Assembly (NCBI RefSeq): GCF_023078495.1
Contig: NZ_CP095742.1
Coordinates: 4,302,501 to 4,366,500 of the forward strand
DNA length: 64,000 nucleotides
Direction: 5' to 3'
From: Luteibacter aegosomatissinici
GTDB taxonomy: Bacteria > Pseudomonadota > Gammaproteobacteria > Xanthomonadales > Rhodanobacteraceae
This document shows, one piece after another, positions 55,687 to 64,000 of the stretch. The notes beneath the pieces are model-generated. The model made no database searches and was not told the DNA's origin. It saw nothing but the letters and a program-made list of their open reading frames with translations. Both the position numbers and the translations under genes were made by a program. Position 1 is the first letter of the stretch. Every line of letters begins with the position of its first letter.

Positions 55687-56589
55687 TCAAGTGTCCGAAG
55701 GCAGGCGTTTCCTCAATCGCGGTGCCGCGAAGTCGAGGAACGCGCGCAGTTTCAACGGTAGCGGCGCCTGCCCTTTGTGCACCAGGTGGATCGGCAGCGG
55801 CGCCGTTTCGTAAGCCCGCAGCACGACGCGGAGCCGGCCTTCGGAAAGAGCCGATGCCACCTGGTACGAGAGCACGCGAATCAACCCCACGCCCAGCACG
55901 GCGGCATCGATCGCAGCTTCCGCCGTATTGACGCCAAGACGTGACGGCACAGGAACCACCAGTTCGGCTTTACCCGTCCCGAATACCCATGCGCGCTTCG
56001 ACTCCAGCACTTCAAAGCTCACGCACTCGTGGGCCGCCAGCTCGGCAGGCGACGCAGGCGTGCCGTGCGCCTCCAGGTAGGCCGGACTACCACATACCAC
56101 GCGACGCACCGTCCCCACCCCCGTCGCCATGAAGCTGCTATCGGGCAAATCGCCAATGCGGATGGCCGCGTCCACGGGCTCTTCCATCAGGTGGACGACC
56201 CGATCGGTGAGCACCAGGTTCACCCCGATCTCCGGGTACTGGGCCAGGAACTCGGCAACCACGGGCACCACATGCAGGCGGCCGAACACGACGGGCGCCG
56301 TGACCGTGAGTTCGCCGCGTGGCTGCACATATTCGCCCATCGCCGCCCGCTCGGCCTCGCCCACCTCCTCCAGGATCTTCCGGCAGGCAGCCACATAGGA
56401 CGCGCCGGCCTCGGTCAGGGAGAGCTGGCGGGTGGTGCGATGAAGCAGCCGGGTATGCAGGTGGGTTTCGAGGGCGCCGATCTTCCGGCTGACGGTCGCC
56501 AGGGGCAGGCCGAGCTGCCGTGCCGCCGCCGAAAGGCTGCCAGCATCGACAACGGCGACAAGGATGGCCATGGATTCAAGCTGGTTCAT
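55687..56589 (-). CDS. LysR-family transcriptional regulator
   Basis: 300 residues. The N-terminal winged helix-turn-helix is at about 1-60 (AILVAVVDAGSLSAAARQLG; ATVSRKIGALETHLHTRLLH), followed by a periplasmic-binding-fold effector domain. It closely resembles the DHCR/YafC-type LysR group. Divergent from the MFS gene, with a dyad in the 102-base gap; it probably controls that transporter. The acylase gene begins 53 bases after its stop. Confidence 0.93.
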   Translation of the reverse strand: MNQLESMAILVAVVDAGSLSAAARQLGLPLATVSRKIGALETHLHTRLLHRTTRQLSLTEAGASYVAACRKILEEVGEAERAAMGEYVQPRGELTVTAPVVFGRLHVVPVVAEFLAQYPEIGVNLVLTDRVVHLMEEPVDAAIRIGDLPDSSFMATGVGTVRRVVCGSPAYLEAHGTPASPAELAAHECVSFEVLESKRAWVFGTGKAELVVPVPSRLGVNTAEAAIDAAVLGVGLIRVLSYQVASALSEGRLRVVLRAYETAPLPIHLVHKGQAPLPLKLRAFLDFAAPRLRKRLPSDT

Positions 56590-56604
56590 GGCAGCCTATC
56601 AATT

Positions 56605-56625
56605 ATTGGAAGGATGATTCCCAAT
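56605..56625. promoter_or_regulatory. Candidate LysR binding site
   Basis: Inverted repeat ATTGG-N11-CCAAT in the divergent LysR/MFS region, close to the LysR start. Arm and spacer size fit a LysR dyad; the binding is inferred. Confidence 0.4.
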
Positions 56626-56691
56626 CCTGCCAGATTATCTTATCCAGCGCCCGTACCTATCTTTTGCGGCATCTCTTACCAGGAGCGTGCC

Positions 56692-57909
56692 GTGAGCGGC
56701 CCATCCCCAGTCGTAACAACTCCGGCCCCGGCGACGATCGCGTCGCGCGGGAAGATCTTCATGATGGCGGTGATCGCCGGGGCGGTCATCACCAACCTTT
56801 ACTGCGTGCAGCCGATCCTGCCGCTGATCGCCACGGGCTTCCATGCCAGCCTGACCGCGGTGGACCTGGTGGCCGGCGCGGCGTTGCTGGGCTTCTCCAC
56901 GGGCCTGGCGCTACTGCTCCCGCTGGGTGACCGGTTTGACCGGCGCAAGCTGGTGCTCGCCCAGATCGTGATCGCCTTCCTGCTCGATCTTGTCGCCCTG
57001 TTTGTGCCGGATATCTGGGCACTGGCGGCGGTGTCGTTCGGTATCGGCATGGTCAGCTGCGTGCCGCAGCAACTGGTGCCGTTCGCCGGCGCCATGTCCC
57101 TGCCTGCCGAGCGCGGCCGCAACGTCGGCACCGTGGTCAGCGGCATCATGGTCGGCATTCTCGTGGGCCGGACTATTGCCGGTGCCGTGGGCCAGGCCTA
57201 CGGCTGGCGCGCGGTGTATGGCGTCGAAGCAGCGCTGATGATTCCTTCGGGTATCGTCGCACTGTCGATGCTGCCCAAGGGCGTGCCTTCGACGAACCTC
57301 AGCTACGGTCGGCTGCTCGCATCGCTCTGGCCGCTGATGCGCGATAACCGCCCTATCCGCGAATCCATGATCGTGCAGGCGCTGCTGTGGGCCTGTTTCA
57401 ATGCCTTCTGGGTGAACCTGGCGGCGCTGCTCGCGAATGGCCCGTGGCACCTGGGCAGTGCGTGGGCCGGTGGCTTCGGGATCATCGGCGCCGCGGGAGC
57501 ATTTGCTGCATCGCTTGGTGGCCGTGCCTCCGATCGCAGGGGTACGCGGTACGTGGTGGGCGCGAGCATCGGCATCGTCACGCTGGCCTACCTGCTGCTC
57601 GCAGGTGCCAATAGCTCGCTCACCCTGCTGGTCATCGGCGTGATCGTGCTCGATATCGGCGTGCAGGCCGGGCTGGTGTCCAACCAGACGCGCGCCTTCG
57701 CCGTGGACCCGAAAGCGCAGGGCCGTATCAACAGCCTGTACATGACCGCGACTTTCCTTGGCGGTGCGCTGGGTACCGTGGTCAGTGGCTGGTTGATGAA
57801 CCGCTTCGGCTGGAATGGCGTGGTCGTACTAGGCCTGGTTCTTGGCATGGTTGCCGCCGCGTTCCATCGACGTGGAACGAACACGCAGGCGCAGCGAACG
57901 CCCGCGTGA
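56692..57909 (+). CDS. Major facilitator superfamily transporter (drug/sugar efflux type)
   Basis: 405 residues with about 12 predicted helices. The loop 2-3 motif is GDRFDRRKL and its second-half counterpart GGRASDRRGTR. The segment NLYCVQPILPLIATGF at helix 1 is typical of the YnfM-like/arabinose-efflux group. The GTG at 56692 is preferred: AGGAG lies 6 bases upstream. Substrate unknown; regulation by the divergent LysR protein is likely. It converges with the GYF-pilin gene, only 9 bases apart. Confidence 0.88.
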   Translation: MSGPSPVVTTPAPATIASRGKIFMMAVIAGAVITNLYCVQPILPLIATGFHASLTAVDLVAGAALLGFSTGLALLLPLGDRFDRRKLVLAQIVIAFLLDLVALFVPDIWALAAVSFGIGMVSCVPQQLVPFAGAMSLPAERGRNVGTVVSGIMVGILVGRTIAGAVGQAYGWRAVYGVEAALMIPSGIVALSMLPKGVPSTNLSYGRLLASLWPLMRDNRPIRESMIVQALLWACFNAFWVNLAALLANGPWHLGSAWAGGFGIIGAAGAFAASLGGRASDRRGTRYVVGASIGIVTLAYLLLAGANSSLTLLVIGVIVLDIGVQAGLVSNQTRAFAVDPKAQGRINSLYMTATFLGGALGTVVSGWLMNRFGWNGVVVLGLVLGMVAAAFHRRGTNTQAQRTPA

Positions 57910-57918
57910 TCGTTCAAA

Positions 57919-59013
57919 TCACCGGCAAGTCTGCGGCAGGTACTGGACGCTGATGCTGTTAGCCACGCAGTTGAAGCGCACCTCGCCCTGGGCCACCACC
58001 GGGGTGAGCACCAGCGAGCCGCTGGCGATTTGCCGGTGCGCAACCCCACCCAAGGCGATGGTGATGCGCCCGTCATCGATCGTGACGCCGGAGACGTAGC
58101 GACCCTGCAGCGAAGCAGCCTCACTGATGCCGGCCTGGGTGTTGTCGTGTGGCATCTGGCCGTGGCTGTTGTAGTAGTTCAATACCGCGGTCCTGGCAGG
58201 TTCGGCGACAGCAACGGCCTGCGCCACCTCGGTACGGATGATGTAGTTCTGGTAAGCCGGGATGGCGATGGCCGCAAGGATGGATACCAACGGCAGGATC
58301 ATCACGCACCAGACCGCTGCCTTCGGCGGCCCGGGTTCCGTCTGGCCGGTTTCCTTCCACCGTGCCAGCCAGGTCATGATGCCTTGCAGGTAGTACATGC
58401 TGAGGAAGAACAGCGTAATACCGCCGATATGCAGAGCGAGCCCGCGTTTGGCCGCATCACGCTTGATCGAATCGGCCATCGCGAAGATACCGACGTAGAT
58501 CACGATGATCGCGCCGAACATGATCAGCACACCGGCCAGGGTGGCAGCCGGGGTCTTCTGGGTGGTGAGCGAGAACCCCACGACGTAGCTCACCAGCGCC
58601 AGGATGAAAAGGACGAGCGCCTTGCTTCGCTTGTCGATCTTGCCGACCCAACTGGCCTGCACGAACATCCAGATCCAGCCGAAGATCCCGCCTGTCACCA
58701 TCGTCAGCAGCAGCACCACGAACCAGTGCAGTGATGGCGGTGTCTGGAACGTGGCACGTGGGTCGGGGGCAAAGCCGCCATCCTCGCGTGCGCTGAAGCC
58801 TCGCGGGGCCCAGCCTGCGGAAGGCGGCGGTATCGGCGGCGGTACCTCCATGCCAGGCAGCAGGGTTGCCAGGGGCACCCACTCGGCCATGCCGGTACGC
58901 CAGGCCAGCACGTCGGGCTCGACTTTGCCCTCCTTGACCCACCCGCGCAGCACGGCTTCCTCGTACGGGCCGTACTTCTGCCCGCCCCGGCCAATCCAGA
59001 TCTTGTCGTCCAC
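57919..59013 (-). CDS. GYF_2 membrane protein fused to a type IV pilin-like C-terminal domain
   Basis: 364 residues. GYF_2 domain at 1-54 (IWIGRGGQKYGPYEEAVLRG), a proline-rich linker, then four membrane helices (about 97-116, 132-148, 162-177, 197-214). From about 238 it reads PLVSILAAIAIPAYQNYIIR, the hydrophobic helix of a type IV pilin, followed by AVLNYYNSHGQMP and a C-terminal pair of cysteines (349 and 363) like the pilin D-loop. There is no prepilin peptidase site (no G-FTLIE) because the helix continues the membrane domain. The GTG start at 59013 aligns with the paralogue at 49972. I know of no function. Confidence 0.82.
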   Translation of the reverse strand: MDDKIWIGRGGQKYGPYEEAVLRGWVKEGKVEPDVLAWRTGMAEWVPLATLLPGMEVPPPIPPPSAGWAPRGFSAREDGGFAPDPRATFQTPPSLHWFVVLLLTMVTGGIFGWIWMFVQASWVGKIDKRSKALVLFILALVSYVVGFSLTTQKTPAATLAGVLIMFGAIIVIYVGIFAMADSIKRDAAKRGLALHIGGITLFFLSMYYLQGIMTWLARWKETGQTEPGPPKAAVWCVMILPLVSILAAIAIPAYQNYIIRTEVAQAVAVAEPARTAVLNYYNSHGQMPHDNTQAGISEAASLQGRYVSGVTIDDGRITIALGGVAHRQIASGSLVLTPVVAQGEVRFNCVANSISVQYLPQTCR

Positions 59014-59181
59014 GTTTTCCCCCTGCGCGGCTCCCTTGCCGCGAGTGGGTACTTTCCGGCGGCTGGACCGGCGCGTCAATGCGCGCACCGAATTTCTACG
59101 GAGCGCCGGTCGGCGGTACTACGGACGCGAGACGCGTGAGGGCGGGCCACATTGCCTGCCTGCCCCCCGGAGAACACCACC

Positions 59182-61515
59182 ATGGCCAGTAAGACCGCCG
59201 CCGCGCCTGCCGCCTCCGCCGCCACGCCAGATATCCTTCCCCGGCCGGATTTCCACTTCCCCGGCGAAGTGGGCCGAACCTACCTGGAATCGGACCCCGC
59301 CCAGTTCCCTAAACCGGTCGCGGCACCGGCAGGGGCCCCGAATATCCTGCTCATCCTTCTCGACGATGCCGGGTTCGGCCAATTCAGCACGTTCGGCGGT
59401 GCGGTGCCCTCGCCCACCATGGACCGGCTGGCGAAGGAGGGGCTGCGCTTCAACCGGTTCCACACGACCGCCCTGTGCAGCCCGACGCGCGCAGCGCTGA
59501 TCACCGGCCGCAACCATCATTCCGCCGCGTTTGCCGGCATCACCGAGCTGGCCACCGGATACGACGGCTACACGTGCATCCTTCCGCGCAGCTGCGGAAC
59601 AGTCGGCGAGGTGCTGCGCCAGAACGGTTACATGACCGCGTGGATCGGCAAGAACCACAACACGCCCACGTGGGAAACCAGCGCCGCCGGCCCATTCGAT
59701 CGCTGGGCCAACGGCCTGGGCTTCGATTACTTCTACGGGTTCAACGGTGGCGACATGAACCACTGGAACCCCATCTTGTACCAGAACCGCGACCTGGTCC
59801 CGGCATCGACCGATCCTGACTACCACCTCACGACCGACCTGGCGGACAAGGCGATCGCCTGGGTGCGCCAGGCCAAGAGCATCGCACCCGACCAGCCCTA
59901 CTTCCTGTACGTGGCGACCGGCGCGACACATGCGCCACACCACACGCCCAAAGAGTGGATCGACAAGTTCAAGGGGCAGTTCGACGGCGGATGGGATGCG
60001 TATCGTGAAAAGACCCTGGAACGGCAGAAGAAGCTCGGCGTGGTGCCTGCTGACACGAAGCTCACCACACGCTCGAAAGGCCTGCCCGCGTGGGATTCAC
60101 TCAATGCGGACCAGAAGCGGCTGTATGCCCGCATGATGGAAGTGTTCGCCGGGTACGGCGCCCACTGCGATGCAGAGATGGGCCGCGTGGTCGACGCCTG
60201 CAAGGCACTCCCCGACGCGGAGAACACGATCATCATCTACATCGCCGGCGATAACGGCTCGAGCGCGGAAGGCGGCATCGAAGGCTCACTCTGCGAAAAC
60301 ATGTTCTTCAACGGCTTCCCCGAGAAATGGGAAGACAACATCAAGGCCATCGATGAGCTGGGCGGACCGCGCCACTTCAATCACTTCCCGTCGGCGTGGG
60401 CGCACGCCATGAACACGCCGTTCCAGTGGACCAAGCAGGTGGCCAGCCACTTCGGTGGTACGCGCAACCCGATGATCATTTCGTGGCCGGCAAAGATCGG
60501 TGAGAAGGGCGCGTTGCGCAGCCAGTTCCTGCACACGATCGATATCGTGCCGACCATTTATGAGCTGTGCGGCATCACGGCACCCCGCGTGCTCAACGGT
60601 ATTGCGCAGAAGCCGATTGAAGGCAGGAGCTTTGCCAGCGCGCTACACGACGGCAAGGCACCCGCGCCGCGCAGTACGCAGTACTTCGAACTGGGCTGCA
60701 ACCGCGGGCTATACCACGATGGCTGGATGGCCTCGGCACCGTCCTTCGTCCCATGGGACCCTAACCGCGGCGAATGGGATCCTGACAAGGCCGTGTGGGA
60801 GCTCTACCACATCGACGAGGACTTCTCGCAAGCCAACGATCTTGCCGCAACGTATCCCGAGAAGCTGCGGCAACTGGAGGACATGTGGTGGGTGGAAGCG
60901 GCGAAATACAGCGTACTGCCGCTCGACTGGCGCGCGACGATCCGCATGAACGCCGAACTGATGGGCCGCCCCAGCCTGACCGGCCACCGGACGGAGATGA
61001 CCTACTACCCGGGCACCATCGGCGTGCCTGATGCGGCCTCGCCGCGCATGTGCAACCGCTCGTGGACCATCACCGCCGATATCGAGGTACCGGCGAAGGA
61101 TGCCAACGGCATGATCGTGACCCACGGTGGGCTGGAGGGTGGTTACGGGCTGTACCTGCGCGATGGCAAGCTGACGTTCGTCTACAACTTCCTCAGCATC
61201 GATCGCACCACGATCGCTGGCGACACCACGCTACCGGCTGGCCCGACCACCGTATCCGTGGAGTTCAGGTACGACGGCGGCGGCATGGGCAAGGGCGGCG
61301 AGTTCACCCTGAAGGCGGGTGGCAAGACCCTGGCCACCCGCCGTATCGAGCGCTCCATCCCTATCCAGTTTTCGCTCGGCGAAGGCCTCGACATCGGCAT
61401 GGACGTGGGTTCAGCAGTGGACTTCACGTACGAGCTGCCCTTCGCGTTCACCGGGAAGATTCACAAGGTGACGATCAACCTGGGCAAGCTGGATATTGGC
61501 AAGGCACCTGCGTAG
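59182..61515 (+). CDS. Arylsulfatase (type I sulfatase)
   Basis: 777 residues. The formylglycine signature CSPTR begins the catalytic site (TALCSPTRAALITGRNHHSA); LDDAGFGQ (metal ligands), TGATHAPHHTP and GDNGSSAEGG complete it. A C-terminal beta-sandwich domain follows from about 600 (ITADIEVPAKD; GGYGLYLRDGK). It removes sulfate from organic esters. The N-terminus is Ala/Pro-rich and lacks a clear signal peptide, so it may be cytoplasmic. The Cys requires a formylglycine-generating enzyme, not found in the window. Start 59182 follows GGAGAA. Confidence 0.92.
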   Translation: MASKTAAAPAASAATPDILPRPDFHFPGEVGRTYLESDPAQFPKPVAAPAGAPNILLILLDDAGFGQFSTFGGAVPSPTMDRLAKEGLRFNRFHTTALCSPTRAALITGRNHHSAAFAGITELATGYDGYTCILPRSCGTVGEVLRQNGYMTAWIGKNHNTPTWETSAAGPFDRWANGLGFDYFYGFNGGDMNHWNPILYQNRDLVPASTDPDYHLTTDLADKAIAWVRQAKSIAPDQPYFLYVATGATHAPHHTPKEWIDKFKGQFDGGWDAYREKTLERQKKLGVVPADTKLTTRSKGLPAWDSLNADQKRLYARMMEVFAGYGAHCDAEMGRVVDACKALPDAENTIIIYIAGDNGSSAEGGIEGSLCENMFFNGFPEKWEDNIKAIDELGGPRHFNHFPSAWAHAMNTPFQWTKQVASHFGGTRNPMIISWPAKIGEKGALRSQFLHTIDIVPTIYELCGITAPRVLNGIAQKPIEGRSFASALHDGKAPAPRSTQYFELGCNRGLYHDGWMASAPSFVPWDPNRGEWDPDKAVWELYHIDEDFSQANDLAATYPEKLRQLEDMWWVEAAKYSVLPLDWRATIRMNAELMGRPSLTGHRTEMTYYPGTIGVPDAASPRMCNRSWTITADIEVPAKDANGMIVTHGGLEGGYGLYLRDGKLTFVYNFLSIDRTTIAGDTTLPAGPTTVSVEFRYDGGGMGKGGEFTLKAGGKTLATRRIERSIPIQFSLGEGLDIGMDVGSAVDFTYELPFAFTGKIHKVTINLGKLDIGKAPA

Positions 61516-61550
61516 CTCTGGCGTGCAGGCCGCCTCGTGGATCGGACGGC

Positions 61551-62576
61551 CTAACGCAATGACGGCGACGGATCGGCTGGTGCCGATCCGGTCTCCGGGT
61601 TGTACGCAGGGTTCGCGCTATCCGTGGGACCGGGCACATGGGGTGTGCGTGGCAATGCACTTTCGCGCCATGCCCTGTAGACAAGATCGCGCAGCATGGT
61701 CGCGCCGGCCGCGGTGCGCTGGTAGATGAGTGCACGCGCCTCGGTGTCCTTCGGATCCGTCCAGGCGCCCCGCTTGTCCAGCTGATACACCTTCTCGACG
61801 CTGTCACCGGATTTCGACAGGTAAGCCAGCACCGCATCGAACACATCGCCATCGAGCGGATTGACCGCGGGCACCCGTCGGAGCAGGTCTTGGTCAGTCA
61901 GGTTGATCGCGTCGACAAAGCCACTCTCCATGCGGCTGTGGATCTTCGGATCCCTCGTGTAGTCCTTCGGATCGGGGCCTTGCCAGCCATTGTGGTGGAT
62001 CGTGACATGGAGGGGCTGGGCGCCATCGCCTACGTAGTGACCCATCCATGCTACGTACATGGCACAAGCCGTTTCGATATGCGCCGTATCCTCGCCATGG
62101 GTCTGGCGCTCGCGATACGAACGGAAGCCGGTCACCAGGTGGCCGTAGACTTCCACGAGCGCATACGGCAGCGTGCCGGTCCAGCGCACGTTGGTCCGTA
62201 CCGCCTCAGGCGAATGCGCCGCCGCCAGACGCTGCTGTTCCTTTTCGAGCGCCAGGATGAACTCGAACCGCGAGCGCGGGATCGGCTTCAGAAAGGCAAA
62301 CTGTTCCTGGAACCAGCCATGGTTCGGGTCCTCCTCCATTTTCGAGAACGGCGTCGCATCGTCGCGCCAGTCGTCGGGCAGCGTGGCCGAATCCTCGATC
62401 AGGCCAATGTAGTTACGCAGGAATACCGGGCCATCGGCGGGCAGGCTCTCTACCGCCGTGCGGTCGATGACGGCGTGGCCGCGATGGCCCCAGCCAAGAG
62501 CGGGGCCTGCTGCCAGGGTGATAGCCATGGCAATCGCGGCGGCAAGGCCACGGGCACGGCGGGGTGAGAGATTCAT
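61551..62576 (-). CDS. Exported S1/P1-type zinc nuclease
   Basis: 341 residues with a signal peptide ending ...AAGPALG; the mature protein begins WGHRGHAVID, whose N-terminal Trp is a zinc ligand in S1/P1 nucleases and phospholipase C relatives. WMGHYVGDGAQPLHVTIHHN supplies further ligands. The C-terminal tail is Pro/Ser rich. Likely degrades single-stranded nucleic acid or 3' phosphoesters outside the cytosol. It begins 15 bases after the stop of the TonB receptor gene, suggesting co-transcription. Confidence 0.9.
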   Translation of the reverse strand: MNLSPRRARGLAAAIAMAITLAAGPALGWGHRGHAVIDRTAVESLPADGPVFLRNYIGLIEDSATLPDDWRDDATPFSKMEEDPNHGWFQEQFAFLKPIPRSRFEFILALEKEQQRLAAAHSPEAVRTNVRWTGTLPYALVEVYGHLVTGFRSYRERQTHGEDTAHIETACAMYVAWMGHYVGDGAQPLHVTIHHNGWQGPDPKDYTRDPKIHSRMESGFVDAINLTDQDLLRRVPAVNPLDGDVFDAVLAYLSKSGDSVEKVYQLDKRGAWTDPKDTEARALIYQRTAAGATMLRDLVYRAWRESALPRTPHVPGPTDSANPAYNPETGSAPADPSPSLR

Positions 62577-62591
62577 CGGCAGCCCTGTCGG

Positions 62592-64000
62592 TTAGAGGTC
62601 GTACTTCACATGGAGGTAGTACGTGCGCCCATAGTTGTTGAGGTTACGCATGTACTGGTAATGATCGCCTACGGTTTCGTACTGATCCTTGCCGAACAGG
62701 TTGGCCACGCTGAGCGAGGCCGACCAGTGGTCGTCGAAGGTGGTGTCCCACGAGGCGTCGGTAACGTAGCGCTGGCGGAAGCCGCGATCCTGCCATGGAT
62801 TCGCGCCGATGGTGATGAGGTAGCGGTCGGTGAAGTTCTCGGTGACGGTCAGGCGGCTACGCAGCGCAGGCACCTGCCAGGTCACACCCAGGTTCGCGAT
62901 ATTTCGCGGCTGGTTCAGAAGCTGGTACAGGGTCCGCGTGCCATTGGCGCTGGTGTAGTTCATCCGGCCATCCATGTGCGTGGCGTTGAACAGCACGTCG
63001 AATTTCTGGCTCGCGAACGCCATGTCGCGGCTCACCAGGGAGAACTCCACGCCCTGGACCTGCGAGGTATCGACATTCTCCGGCGTCACGATCGTGACCA
63101 GCCGGCCAAACGCATCGGTCGATTCCTCACTGACGCTGACGATATCGGACTGGATCTTCTTCTTGAACCAGGCCAGCGATGCGTAGGCCTTGCCATCGTT
63201 GAAGTAATGTTCGATCGAGGCGTCCATATTGAAGGACTTCTCGGGCTTCAACCCGGGGTTACCCCGGGAGATGGTGCACTCGGCATCGTCACCGCAGGTT
63301 TCCACTTCGGCCTGGGCGATGTTGGAGGGCACGGGACGGCCAATGGTGCGGCTTAGACTGACACGCACGTTCGTGTCGTCGGTCACGTGGGTCGTGACGT
63401 TCAACGAGGGCAGCGGGTAGTGGTAGCTGCCATCGTTCTTCGTCTTGCCCGATACCACTCCGTTGCTGATCGTGGGCGTATCCGCGACATACGTGGTGTC
63501 GTCGTAGCGCACACCCAGCACGGCTTCCACCACCGGCGTGGCGTAGTGCAGCGACAGGTAGGCGTCCTTCACCTTCTCGGTGTAGCCAAAGTCGGAAGCC
63601 TGGCTGTTGTAGAGCGACGAGGCCTGGTTCACGCCCAGGGTGGACCAGCCGCCGTTGGCCAGGAAGGCCGGCAGGTCGAAGAACGGCAGCGAGTACATTG
63701 CCTTGGGGTAGTTCCAGCCGGGGTTGTACAGGCCACCGGCCAGCGTGCTACCCGTCGCATAGATCTGCTGGGTGTAGTCGGTGGCCACGTTCATCCGCTT
63801 GTACTCCGCGCCCGCGGCAAGCCCGAAGCCCTGGGCGTCGGCGCCGATGTTCTTTCCAAAATCCAGGCGAACGTCGCCAAGGCCCGCGGTGCCTTCGGTT
63901 TGCTGCTGATTGGCACTGCTCACCTTGTAGAGGGAGTTCGTGATGATCGAAGGATCGGCCAGCGAGGTCATGTTGAAGATCTCGCCCTTGCTGTCCGAGC
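62592..64000 (-). CDS. TonB-dependent receptor, C-terminal part (5' end cut by window)
   Basis: 469 visible residues of the outer-membrane beta-barrel; the frame stays open to base 64000 (SDSKGEIFNMTSLAD upstream of the first visible Met). Typical features are YLSLHYATPVVEAVLGVRYD, LPSLNVTTHVTDDTNVRVSL, RTIGRPVPSN, NPGLKPEKSFNMDASIEHYF and the terminal LHVKYDL. The plug and TonB box are outside the window, so the ligand is unknown. The pairing with the exported S1/P1-type nuclease suggests uptake of nucleotide or phosphate-containing material, by inference. Confidence 0.92.
   Translation of the reverse strand, partial: SDSKGEIFNMTSLADPSIITNSLYKVSSANQQQTEGTAGLGDVRLDFGKNIGADAQGFGLAAGAEYKRMNVATDYTQQIYATGSTLAGGLYNPGWNYPKAMYSLPFFDLPAFLANGGWSTLGVNQASSLYNSQASDFGYTEKVKDAYLSLHYATPVVEAVLGVRYDDTTYVADTPTISNGVVSGKTKNDGSYHYPLPSLNVTTHVTDDTNVRVSLSRTIGRPVPSNIAQAEVETCGDDAECTISRGNPGLKPEKSFNMDASIEHYFNDGKAYASLAWFKKKIQSDIVSVSEESTDAFGRLVTIVTPENVDTSQVQGVEFSLVSRDMAFASQKFDVLFNATHMDGRMNYTSANGTRTLYQLLNQPRNIANLGVTWQVPALRSRLTVTENFTDRYLITIGANPWQDRGFRQRYVTDASWDTTFDDHWSASLSVANLFGKDQYETVGDHYQYMRNLNNYGRTYYLHVKYDL

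Overview
The window looks like chromosomal DNA of a high-GC gammaproteobacterium of the Xanthomonadales. The family is most likely Rhodanobacteraceae (Luteibacter or Dyella type). I infer this from overall protein character, the rpoZ-spoT-ridA-recG block, PPi-dependent phosphofructokinase beside a proton-pumping pyrophosphatase, and many REP-like palindromes starting GTAGGAG. No search could be run. I saw no phage, plasmid, transposase, CRISPR, rRNA or tRNA features.

Layout. 1-4.3 kb: hemL (lacking only its start codon), argD, and a sigma54 activator gene convergent with an unannotated sigma54 promoter, two upstream dyads and a terminator that together look like a roughly 100-nt small RNA gene. 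4.5-8 kb: adk-mpl-LonB-like-SDR, one strand. 8.2-20 kb: pfp, a UdgX/radical-SAM repair pair, a codA-like deaminase, two RcnB-like periplasmic proteins, hppA, a prolyl oligopeptidase and ppa. 20-27 kb: DUF2333, ferritin-like protein, thiC with a TPP riboswitch, a TetR regulator, pcm-tolC. 27-35 kb: two small related secreted proteins and an LPS assembly region (waaA, lpxL, DUF535, glycosyltransferases, waaL). 35-42.7 kb: yceI, nitroreductase, ELM1-like protein, recG-ridA-spoT-rpoZ. 42.8-49 kb: mlaA, a repeat island, then gmk-mlaFEDCB with a double-MCE MlaD. 49-64 kb: accessory enzymes and regulators: two GYF-domain membrane proteins (one carrying a pilin-like tail), AraC/SDR, an exported acylase plus amidohydrolase, LysR/MFS, arylsulfatase, an S1/P1-type nuclease and the C-terminal part of a TonB-dependent receptor.

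How they fit together. Pfp, HppA and Ppa lie within 12 kb and all act on pyrophosphate. The envelope theme is strong: LPS core and lipid A genes, Mla lipid transport, RcnB-like proteins, TolC and exported hydrolases. Seven long REP-type palindromes, all nearly 95 bp, sit mostly just after genes, and two of them supply the stop codon of the neighbouring gene. The most promising undescribed element is the putative sigma54-dependent small RNA at 2868-2971 facing its likely activator gene.
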